DNA of 7,407 bases. It comes from JAUWNP01 sp034430655 (GTDB lineage Bacteria; Chloroflexota; Anaerolineae; B4-G1). Below, in pieces: positions 1 to 5,487 of this stretch. The notes under the pieces are model-generated. The model did no database searches, was not told the origin of the DNA, and saw only the letters and a program-made list of their open reading frames with translations. A program made the translations under genes and the position numbers. The stretch is from positions 1 through 7,407 of the forward strand of contig DAOUEC010000085.1 of assembly GCA_034430655.1 (NCBI GenBank), read 5' to 3'. The stretch's first letter is position 1; each line of letters starts with the position of its first letter.

Positions 1-988
1 GCAGCGGCACGTACTCGCGTTCCTCCCCTCGGACCACGCGCGCCAATTGCCGCGCCTGCAACTCGATGGCGCGGCGGTAGGTCGTCTGACCACGGGCAAG
101 CACATGCGCCACCGGCGTCTGCAATCGTTGCTCGTACTGCTCGATCACCACCCGTACCCCGGCCTCGCCCAGGCTGCAGGGGCACTGAGGGTTCCGGGTA
201 CGCTTGAAGTCGTTCGGCAACAGCCGCTTCTTCGCCACGATGTCCAGGAACATCGAGTCCACGATCACCGGCCGCAGTTCCTCCATCAGGTCGAGTGCCA
301 GCGCAGGCCGGTCGTACCCCAGCGCGTGGAAGAACCCCAGATAGGGATCGAGACCGACCAGTTGCACAGCCGCCGTGACGTCCTTCAGGAGCAGCGTGTA
401 GCCGAAACTCAGCAGCGCGTTGGCCGGGTCAGGGGGCGGATGGTAAGCCCGCTTCTCAAAACCCCACTCGGGGGGCAGCAGGGCGCGCAGCGCCTCGAAG
501 TAGAATGCCCCGGCCTTGCCCTCGAAGCCGCGCAGGCTATCCAGTGAGCGGGCCTTCTCCGCCCGCCGGCCCATCCGCATCATTCCCTGGAGCGCCCGGC
601 GTACATCCAGCACCCGTTCCGCCCGGCGTTGCAGCACCACGCGCTGGTTTCGCACCTTCGCCATCACGATGGGCCGCGCAATGGAAAGCGCGATCCGTTC
701 GTCCGACGCCATCTGCAACTGGCGGTGGCGCAACTGGGCGAATTTCGAGCCGCTACGCACCAACCGGCCGCGGAACTTGCCGTACTTGCTCAGGTAGACC
801 ACGTCCACCCCGCGCTCCAACAGCAGTGCCGCCGCTGGCGTCGTCAGTTGCACGTTGCCCATCAGCGCCAATTGATCCAGGTGCACCAACGGTACGGAGG
901 TCAATTCCTCCCGCTGCAGTGTCACCCGCAGCCGTTCCCCATCCCGCCGCACCACCGCTCCCTGCTCCTTCACGTATACTGTTCCCAT
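1..988 (-). CDS. cas1: CRISPR-associated endonuclease/integrase Cas1 (3' end cut by window edge)
   Basis: Cas1 is the metal-dependent integrase of CRISPR adaptation; with Cas2 it inserts new spacers at the leader end of the array. The 329 visible codons start at the ATG at 988, fixed by an in-frame TGA six bases upstream and a strong GGAGGTGA site. The N-terminal beta-rich part (residues 1-80, beginning MGTVYVKEQGAVV) is followed by the helical catalytic domain. The expected metal ligands are visible: E156 in GFEGKAGAFYFEAL, H221 in GFFHALGYDRP, and D233 in LALDLMEELRP. The last visible residues, REYVPL, resemble the usual Cas1 C-terminus, so only a few codons should be missing. The gene follows a reverse transcriptase after a 70-base gap filled by a heptamer array, which points to an RT-linked, often type III, CRISPR locus. 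The identification is secure; the subtype is inferred. No cas2 is visible. Confidence 0.96.
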   Translation of the reverse strand, partial: MGTVYVKEQGAVVRRDGERLRVTLQREELTSVPLVHLDQLALMGNVQLTTPAAALLLERGVDVVYLSKYGKFRGRLVRSGSKFAQLRHRQLQMASDERIALSIARPIVMAKVRNQRVVLQRRAERVLDVRRALQGMMRMGRRAEKARSLDSLRGFEGKAGAFYFEALRALLPPEWGFEKRAYHPPPDPANALLSFGYTLLLKDVTAAVQLVGLDPYLGFFHALGYDRPALALDLMEELRPVIVDSMFLDIVAKKRLLPNDFKRTRNPQCPCSLGEAGVRVVIEQYEQRLQTPVAHVLARGQTTYRRAIELQARQLARVVRGEEREYVPL

Positions 989-991
989 CAC

Positions 992-999
992 TCACCTCC
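992..999 (-). promoter_or_regulatory. Ribosome binding site of cas1
   Basis: On the minus strand GGAGGTGA lies three bases before the cas1 ATG (GGAGG core about six bases away). Its first two bases are part of the last heptamer unit of the adjacent tandem array, so the array abuts the translation signal. The site, with the in-frame TGA at 994-992, decides the cas1 start. Confidence 0.8.
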
Positions 1000-1060
1000 A
1001 TTCTCCATTCTCCATTCTCCATTCTATATTCTCCATTCTACATTCTCCATTCTTCATCCT
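998..1060. repeat. Heptamer tandem array 1 (CCATTCT x 9) between RT and cas1
   Basis: Nine consecutive 7-bp units fill 63 bp. On the plus strand four perfect CCATTCT units (998-1025) are followed by ATATTCT, CCATTCT, ACATTCT, CCATTCT and a degenerate TCATCCT. The array occupies nearly the whole RT-cas1 gap: one end overlaps the RT stop codon (1059-1061) and the other contributes to the cas1 ribosome binding site. Because seven is not a multiple of three, changes in copy number would shift frame and alter RT-cas1 spacing. There is no unique spacer sequence, so it is not a CRISPR array. Confidence 0.93.
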
Positions 1061-1949
1061 ACAAGTAGAAATGCTCGCTCCGCAAGAAGAACACTCCCAG
1101 AAACTTGAAACCCTGGTCGAAGTGTACCAACCGCGTCTTGTGCGGGTTGAGCCGCAGCCGCAGCCGCCCCAGGGCTTGCCGTGCTGCTGCCAGCGCCGTC
1201 TCCGCCTCCCAGCGACGCCGGCAGAGGATCACGAAATCGTCGGCGAAGCGCACCAATGTGCCGTAGGAGACCCCCTTCGTTACCTGCACGTCGAAGGAAT
1301 GCAGGTATAGATTAGCGAGCAGCGGCGTGATGACGCCGCCCTGGGACGCCGCAGCCGTGGCTGGCTGCCCCCGGGCGGGGTTGTAGACCCGCGCCCGAAG
1401 CCACTTCTCGATCAGTCCCACCACCACCGGCTCCGGGATCCACGCTCTGGCCTGCTTCACCAGCCGCTGGCGATCCAGGCTGCCGAAGCAATCCTCGATG
1501 TCGGCGTCTACCACCCAACGCCGGCCTGCGTCTCGTGCCTCGATCACCGCCTGCACTGCGTCGGCCACCGAGCGGCCCGGTCGAAAGCCGTAACTGCAAT
1601 CCAGGAAGTGGGGCTCCAAAATGGGCACCAGGTGGTCGTGGACCACGCGCTGGGCGACTCGATCCCGCAGCGTCCAGATGGCCAGCGGGCGCAGTCCGCC
1701 TCCGGGTTTGGGTACGAGCACCCGCTGTACCGGCAGCGGTTCGTAGGTACCGCCCATGAGTTCCTGCCGCAACTGTGCCAGGTTCTTATCCAGGTTGCGC
1801 TCGAACTGGCGTATCGTCATCCGGTCCAGGCCCGGCGTCGCACCCTTACGACGCACGACCTGCCAGGCACGCCGCAGTGCCTCGGGTGAGAAGAGCGCTT
1901 CCCACTCCCGCGCCCTGTCCCTGGGCCGTCTTCGCCCCCACCATTTCAT
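1059..1949 (-). CDS. Free-standing reverse transcriptase, group II intron-like, CRISPR-associated by context
   Basis: This 296-residue RNA-directed DNA polymerase has the RT fingers and palm in order. RT1-2 spans about 73-130, including VLVPKPGGGLRPLAI and the YGFRPGRS motif at 120-127. RT3 has DADIEDCF with the metal-binding D150. RT4 has SQGGVITPLLANLYLHSFD (202-220). The catalytic motif of RT5 is FADD (235-238, D237/D238) instead of the common YADD. RT6-7 ends with NPHKTRLVHF and FKFLGVFF. The protein stops about ten residues after the FLG motif, so it lacks the thumb/maturase (X), DNA-binding and endonuclease domains of true group II intron RTs. The start at 1949 follows a GGGAGGTG site. 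It lies directly upstream of cas1, matching the domain order of RT-Cas1 fusions, so a role in making cDNA from RNA for spacer acquisition is inferred. A solitary or abortive retroelement RT is the main alternative. Confidence 0.93.
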   Translation of the reverse strand: MKWWGRRRPRDRAREWEALFSPEALRRAWQVVRRKGATPGLDRMTIRQFERNLDKNLAQLRQELMGGTYEPLPVQRVLVPKPGGGLRPLAIWTLRDRVAQRVVHDHLVPILEPHFLDCSYGFRPGRSVADAVQAVIEARDAGRRWVVDADIEDCFGSLDRQRLVKQARAWIPEPVVVGLIEKWLRARVYNPARGQPATAAASQGGVITPLLANLYLHSFDVQVTKGVSYGTLVRFADDFVILCRRRWEAETALAAARQALGRLRLRLNPHKTRLVHFDQGFKFLGVFFLRSEHFYL

Positions 1950-1953
1950 CTTA

Positions 1954-1961
1954 CACCTCCC
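1954..1961 (-). promoter_or_regulatory. Ribosome binding site of the reverse transcriptase
   Basis: Minus-strand GGGAGGTG stands four bases before the ATG at 1949 (GGAGG core six bases away). It supports independent translation initiation of the RT, 53 bases after the GTPase stop codon. Confidence 0.75.
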
Positions 1962-1990
1962 GGAATAGTATGTAATGCGTAAAGGTAATC

Positions 1991-2025
1991 ACGTTTCACG
2001 TTTCACGTCCTACGTTTCACGCTAC
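1991..2025. repeat. Heptamer tandem array 2 (ACGTTTC x 5) over the GTPase stop codon
   Basis: Five 7-bp units read on the plus strand ACGTTTC, ACGTTTC, ACGTCCT, ACGTTTC and ACGCTAC. The GTPase stop codon (TGA, 2005-2003) lies inside unit 2, and the array encodes the last residues of the GTPase (RSVKRRT). It differs in sequence from the other two arrays but has the same 7-bp period and the same position over a stop codon. Confidence 0.88.
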
Positions 2026-3130
2026 GCTTCCACAGCCCCGCTCCCCAGCGCAATGCCCAGGCAATCGGGCAATACTTTAGCCACACCCCGATGGCCCGGC
2101 TGCACCAGGGCCGCGCCCGTTCCTGCCACAGATGGGCCAGCAGGTGTCCGATACTGTTGGGAGTGGCACGTCCCTCGAAGTAGGCCAGGGCTGTCTGTCC
2201 TACCAGCCAGGTCGCGGCGGCTGCCAACAAGCCGCTCACCGCCCAGCCCAGTACCGGTACCGCCTTGGCTGCCTGCTGAGCCAGCAGCCGCAGTGTCACG
2301 CTTCCGGCTCCGGTCAGCACCAGTTCCTTGCTGTAATCGCTTGCCGGCGGATGGCCATACATGGCCCCGATGCGCGCCACCAATCCAACCTGAGCCCCCA
2401 CCTGCACCGGCAGGTCTACCAGCGGGATGGGTTCCACGGAGACCAATCCACACAATAGGGCCGCTCGCCGGATGAGACGCTGTGCCACGGCATGGCGGAA
2501 AGCGGCAATCTCCCGTCCCAGCGGTACGGCCAGGTGCGGGCAGGCCTCGACCATCCACTCCAGGAAACGGTGTTGTGCCTCGGCTGAGTCGTAGGCCGAG
2601 ACAGGCAACACCTCCGCCCCCAGCCGCTGCTCCATCGAAGTCAGCACGACCTCCGGCCGGTCAGCCCACAGGTCGGCCTTGTTCAGCGCCACCAGCAACG
2701 GGCGGCCCGTCGCCTGCAGCCGGCTGATCCAGCGGAAATCCGCCGGCCGCACGACTGCCTCGGCCGGCTCTCCCTGCGAGCAACCCACCGCGCCATCGAG
2801 CAGGTAGACCAGCAAAGCCGACCGCTCCAGCCGCTCCAGCAACCCGTCATCCAGGCTGCCGTCATCAGGCAGGTCAATCAGCGTGAACAGACCCATCGGT
2901 TCCTCGACCGTCTGCGCCAGCCGGCCCAGTTTGAGCGCGGTCACCGTGACCGGCCAGCCACGCAGGCTGTTGAACAGGGTGGACTTGCCAGCGTTACCCA
3001 ACCCCAGCAGTGCAATCTCGGCGCGCGCCTCCGTCTCCACCTCCTGCCGCAGGCCCGCCCAATCCAGTTGATCCAGCCAACCTCGCGGTTCCCGTACCGT
3101 AGTCCCTTCGTACTCGTCGTATTTGATCAT
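2003..3130 (-). CDS. P-loop GTPase with C-terminal DUF697-like hydrophobic domain
   Basis: The protein has 375 residues from the ATG at 3130, chosen because AGGAGGTG lies seven bases upstream. An in-frame ATG at 3157 has no comparable site and falls inside a palindromic repeat arm. The G domain shows Walker A GLGNAGKST (43-51), a G3-like DLPDDG (86-91, not a strict DxxG), NKAD (150-153) specifying guanine, and SAY (178-180) as G5. It resembles Era/TrmE-type small GTPases. Residues 211-320 are alanine- and glycine-rich and hydrophobic (VEPIPLVDLPVQVGAQVGLV, then PVLGWAVSGLLAAAATWLVG). This matches DUF697/YcjF-type domains thought to associate with membranes. It lies 170 bases after the tubulin-like pair in the same direction, so a shared membrane or filament role is plausible. 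The final residues RSVKRRT are encoded by a heptamer array and are probably not original. The substrate or partner is unknown. Confidence 0.85.
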   Translation of the reverse strand: MIKYDEYEGTTVREPRGWLDQLDWAGLRQEVETEARAEIALLGLGNAGKSTLFNSLRGWPVTVTALKLGRLAQTVEEPMGLFTLIDLPDDGSLDDGLLERLERSALLVYLLDGAVGCSQGEPAEAVVRPADFRWISRLQATGRPLLVALNKADLWADRPEVVLTSMEQRLGAEVLPVSAYDSAEAQHRFLEWMVEACPHLAVPLGREIAAFRHAVAQRLIRRAALLCGLVSVEPIPLVDLPVQVGAQVGLVARIGAMYGHPPASDYSKELVLTGAGSVTLRLLAQQAAKAVPVLGWAVSGLLAAAATWLVGQTALAYFEGRATPNSIGHLLAHLWQERARPWCSRAIGVWLKYCPIAWALRWGAGLWKRSVKRRT

Positions 3131-3135
3131 CACCA

Positions 3136-3143
3136 CACCTCCT
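3136..3143 (-). promoter_or_regulatory. Ribosome binding site that sets the GTPase start
   Basis: Minus-strand AGGAGGTG is spaced seven bases (GGAGG core to ATG) from the ATG at 3130. It lies three bases downstream of the 3' arm of a long inverted repeat, so folding of that element in the mRNA could influence access to it. Confidence 0.8.
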
Positions 3144-3146
3144 GTG

Positions 3147-3235
3147 TATCTTCTCAATAATCTGGGGTAGGGGCAGGTCTTGCACCTGCCCGTCAGGGCG
3201 ACCGCAAGGGTTCGCCCCTACATTTTGAGAAGATA
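3147..3235. repeat. Nested palindromic (REP/MITE-like) element upstream of the GTPase
   Basis: An 89-bp element is bounded by perfect 11-bp inverted arms, TATCTTCTCAA (3147-3157) and TTGAGAAGATA (3225-3235). Inside are GTAGGGGC (3167-3174) and its complement GCCCCTAC (3214-3221). Within those are two hairpins: GGGCAGGT/ACCTGCCC with loop CTTGC (3171-3191), and GGGCGACC/GGTTCGCCC (3196-3217, one bulge). The GTAGGGGC stem and the two inner hairpins share bases, so they are alternative folds. The GTAGGGGC...GCCCCTAC style resembles dispersed intergenic palindromes of Chloroflexota and Cyanobacteria; that resemblance is from memory. There is no open reading frame of note, so this is a non-autonomous repeat or a 5'-UTR structure of the GTPase mRNA. 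Confidence 0.8.
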
Positions 3236-3244
3236 CCCTCCTGG

Positions 3245-3307
3245 CTAGTTGTTAGTTGTCAGTCGCTAGTTGTTAGTCGCTAGCCACTAACCACTAACGA
3301 CTAACGA
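3245..3307. repeat. Heptamer tandem array 3 (CTAGTTG / CTAACGA, 9 units) with inverted halves
   Basis: Nine 7-bp units cover 63 bp: CTAGTTG, TTAGTTG, TCAGTCG, CTAGTTG, TTAGTCG, CTAGCCA, CTAACCA, CTAACGA and CTAACGA. The last unit contains the TAG stop codon (3303-3301) of the second tubulin-like gene. Unlike the other arrays, the two halves are roughly inverted: GTTAGTCG (3272-3279) is complementary to CGACTAAC (3298-3305), and the match extends to 11 of 12 bp with an 18-base loop. No T-run follows on the minus strand, so an intrinsic terminator is not supported, although the hairpin could stabilise an mRNA 3' end. Confidence 0.9.
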
Positions 3308-5487
3308 CTGGGAATGCCCCAGCGCAGGGTGACCACAGCCAGCCAATCGGCGCGCGGTAGCGGCAGCATCCGCAGGCTCGCCCTGAGCCCCTCGACCCTG
3401 CTCGGGATGAACTCCGTCGAAGGGCCGGGCAGGTCGTCATCCCACGGCGCGTCGCCGTCGGGCGCGCTGAGGAGCACCGTCGCATCACCCATACGGGCAC
3501 GCTCGTCGTCCGAAAGCGCCGCCGGGTCCCAGCGCCATAACGGGCTGGCCTGTGCCGCCAGTTCCTCGACCCACGTGCGCAGGCCGTCCGGTTGCGGATA
3601 GCGGCAGCGGGCCACCTCCCACACCGGAACCGCCGCCAGCGGGGCTACTTGCTCCATGAGCCACCCGTCCACCGCTGCCCGATTGGGCAACCCTTCCGCC
3701 CACCAGCGTGAAAGCGGTCCCCACTGCGCCAGGAACTCCGTCGCCTGGGTCTGTGGTGTGGGCAGATACCGCTCCGCCAGTTGAGCCAGCAGTGCATCAG
3801 GGTCGTCTCCCAGCAGGAGCGGTAAGCGGGGCCACCCAGGGGCCTCCTCCGCCACGCTGAACAAGTCGCATAGCCTCTGCTCCAGCCGGTCCAGCTCCCG
3901 CGACACCGACTGCAACTCAGCGCCGGCCGCCCAGTAGACCCCGCATGCCTGTTTCATCTGCTCGATGACCACCCGTGTCTCCAGCGCCGCTGCCTGGAGC
4001 AGCAGGTAATGGGCATGGAAGCCCTGGGCCTGGCGCCAACGGAGCCACAGCCACGCCCAGCGCGGGGGGTTGCGCAGCAGACGCAGCAACTCGCGCAGGC
4101 GACGGCGTGGCATCTTTTCCAGCAACGAGATCAACTCCGCCAACACCGCCTCTCCGTCGCGCTCTGTGCGGGTCAGGCCTTCCTGAGCCTCCTCCAGGCG
4201 TTGCTCGGCCCCGGCGGCCCATTCGCCCAACCGCCGCTCCAGCGCCGTGACCAGCGCCCGCGCCTGGCTCAACCCGCCCGCGTCCAGCGCCTGGGCGACC
4301 CAGGCCCTCACCTGCGCGATGGTCGCCTTGATACCGGCCTGCATCAACCGTTCCCAGGCCGGGGCACAGCCGGTCAGGGCATCGCTCCGCTCTCCCACTG
4401 TCGCTTCGATCTGTTCTACCAGCGGATGATCCGCCTCACCGGAGGGTCTCAGCAACGTCCAGGGAGCCAACGAGGGTATGTCATTGGCGGCCAGCCGCAC
4501 TACTTCAGCAGCAGCAGACGGCGTTAGCCGGGGGGCCAGCAGGGCTGGGGCCAATGCGGCCTCGCGCAAGAGCGCATCACCGTCCGGCACTCCATCCGGC
4601 GCTCCCATCAGCAGTGGCGACAGCGACTCCGCCAGTTGACGCGCGGCACGTGCCTGCGCCGTAGCACCAGGCCAGGCCAGCCAGGTCAATCCAAAGGAAG
4701 CGTACCCCAGCCCGTCGCTCCAGTCGCTGGCCTGCTCCATCCAGGCAGGCGCATCGCGCAGAGGGGTGCAGGTGTGCAATGCCAGGAAGCGCGCGGCCTG
4801 CTCGTAGAGGGCGGGCAGGTCGTCCAGCATCAGGCCAGCCTCGTTGACCAGCGTGACCAGGTAGCAGGGGCCGGTGAGTGATAGCGCACCGGTCTGAAGC
4901 GCCGGTGCTGGGTTTTCCAGCGCCGCCTGTTCACGGCGGCGCTCGCCTGGCAGTTCATCGGCGGGCGCACCAGCCTGAAGCGCCGGTGCTGGGTTTTCCA
5001 GCGCCGCCTGTTCACGGCGGTGCTCGTCCGGCAGTTCATCGGCGGGCGCACCGGCCTGAAGCGCCGGTGGGTTTTCCAGCGCCGCCTGTTCGCGGCGGCG
5101 CTCGCCCAGGCTGTCCCACAGCGCCAGTCCCAGCGTGAGGGGATCGAGGCCCAGCAGCGCCGCCGCCCGCTCGGCAGCCAGGTGGGCCACACTGGCCACT
5201 GGCGTGTCCGGCGACCCCACCACCCAGACCACCAGTTCGTCGAGACGGTCGGGCTCGTAGCCCAGGCTGTGCATTGCGGTGCGATGGGCCAGACGCGATA
5301 TCTCGTGCAGCGCTGCCTCGATCACCTCGGCGCTTTCGCTACCGGGGTTCAGATGTCGCACGGCCACCACCGGCGGTGTCCCCCACTCATCGAGCATCTG
5401 AACCAGGCGCTGGCCCACCGCTGCACCTGCTTCTCCCAGTGTCAGAACCAGCGTTCGCTGGATCGCTGTTTCCACCGCTTGCTTCAC
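3301..5487 (-). CDS. Divergent tubulin/FtsZ-like protein, second paralogue, apparently C-terminally shortened
   Basis: The 728-residue protein starts at a GTG (5487) that overlaps the upstream stop as GTGA and has GGAGG seven bases before it, so translation is probably coupled. A Rossmann-like start (TLVLTLGEAGAAVGQRLV, 12-29) is followed by LVVWVVGSPDTPVASVAHLA (85-104), where tubulin-type proteins carry a glycine-rich GGGTG(S/T)G loop; that loop is missing, suggesting lost GTP binding. Residues 128-199 are a repeated charged, Ala/Pro-rich linker. SFGLTWLAWPG (264-274) matches a core motif of the upstream protein. Residues 405-545 are helical, probably coiled coil. The order of segments follows the upstream protein (LLR-P, then HYLLLQAA, then SPLWRWD, then a GIP end), which supports paralogy. 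It ends at GIPSR, about 160 residues earlier than its paralogue. A 17-residue insertion lies at 688-704. No transmembrane segment is obvious. The family call is by pattern only; the function is unknown, perhaps a filament or membrane-remodelling partner. Confidence 0.6.
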   Translation of the reverse strand: MKQAVETAIQRTLVLTLGEAGAAVGQRLVQMLDEWGTPPVVAVRHLNPGSESAEVIEAALHEISRLAHRTAMHSLGYEPDRLDELVVWVVGSPDTPVASVAHLAAERAAALLGLDPLTLGLALWDSLGERRREQAALENPPALQAGAPADELPDEHRREQAALENPAPALQAGAPADELPGERRREQAALENPAPALQTGALSLTGPCYLVTLVNEAGLMLDDLPALYEQAARFLALHTCTPLRDAPAWMEQASDWSDGLGYASFGLTWLAWPGATAQARAARQLAESLSPLLMGAPDGVPDGDALLREAALAPALLAPRLTPSAAAEVVRLAANDIPSLAPWTLLRPSGEADHPLVEQIEATVGERSDALTGCAPAWERLMQAGIKATIAQVRAWVAQALDAGGLSQARALVTALERRLGEWAAGAEQRLEEAQEGLTRTERDGEAVLAELISLLEKMPRRRLRELLRLLRNPPRWAWLWLRWRQAQGFHAHYLLLQAAALETRVVIEQMKQACGVYWAAGAELQSVSRELDRLEQRLCDLFSVAEEAPGWPRLPLLLGDDPDALLAQLAERYLPTPQTQATEFLAQWGPLSRWWAEGLPNRAAVDGWLMEQVAPLAAVPVWEVARCRYPQPDGLRTWVEELAAQASPLWRWDPAALSDDERARMGDATVLLSAPDGDAPWDDDLPGPSTEFIPSRVEGLRASLRMLPLPRADWLAVVTLRWGIPSR
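3375..3426. repeat. Dispersed palindrome-like repeat inserted in frame in the second tubulin-like gene
   Basis: This stretch has the GTCGA / CCTGAGC style of a common bacterial intergenic repeat and contains an imperfect inverted repeat, CCCCTCGAC (3388-3396) and GTCGAAGGG (3416-3424, 8 of 9 paired). It encodes residues 688-704 (about GPSTEFIPSRVEGLRAS). The paralogous stretch between the shared PD and G-x-P positions has 34 residues. Here there are 51, so removing these 17 codons restores the same length. The insertion keeps the frame. Confidence 0.55.
4894..5106. repeat. 81-bp direct tandem repeat inside the second tubulin-like gene (about 2.7 copies)
   Basis: Units start at 4894, 4975 and 5056 (plus-strand CTGAAGCGCCGGTG), with exact 81-bp spacing and near-identical sequence. 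The third copy is partial and lacks three bases. The 27-residue peptide unit reads GAPADELP followed by GERRREQAALENPAPALQ(A/T), and the array covers residues 128-198. Most copies hold a strong hairpin, AGCGCCGCC / GGCGGCGCT with a 7-base loop (4919-4943 and the matching place in unit 3; one mismatch in unit 2). The near identity suggests recent duplication. It lengthens a linker between the N-terminal Rossmann-like part and the rest of the protein. Confidence 0.95.

Noticed and set aside
998..1060. Possible CRISPR array next to cas1
   Set aside because: The units are 7 bp with no unique spacers. No repeat of 25-40 bp with regular spacing was found in the window.
47..1310. Several plus-strand open frames opposite cas1 and RT
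   Set aside because: They are Pro/Arg/Ala-rich, low-complexity translations, lack clear ribosome binding sites and oppose well-recognised genes; high GC explains the long open frames.
753..1949. RT-Cas1 fusion broken by a frameshift
   Set aside because: RT and cas1 are in different frames, but each has its own strong ribosome binding site and start; an in-frame TGA just before the cas1 ATG and further stops after the RT argue for two separate genes.
1059..2002. Complete group II intron around the RT
   Set aside because: The RT lacks maturase and endonuclease domains, and no domain V-like hairpin was seen downstream before cas1, which starts 70 bases away.
1962..2002. Promoter for RT-cas1 in the AT-richer gap after the GTPase
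   Set aside because: A TACTAT-like box can be picked on the minus strand, but no convincing -35 box lies at proper spacing.
3131..3157. Upstream ATG at 3157 as the GTPase start
   Set aside because: It lies inside the palindrome arm without a ribosome binding site, while AGGAGGTG is ideally placed for the ATG at 3130.
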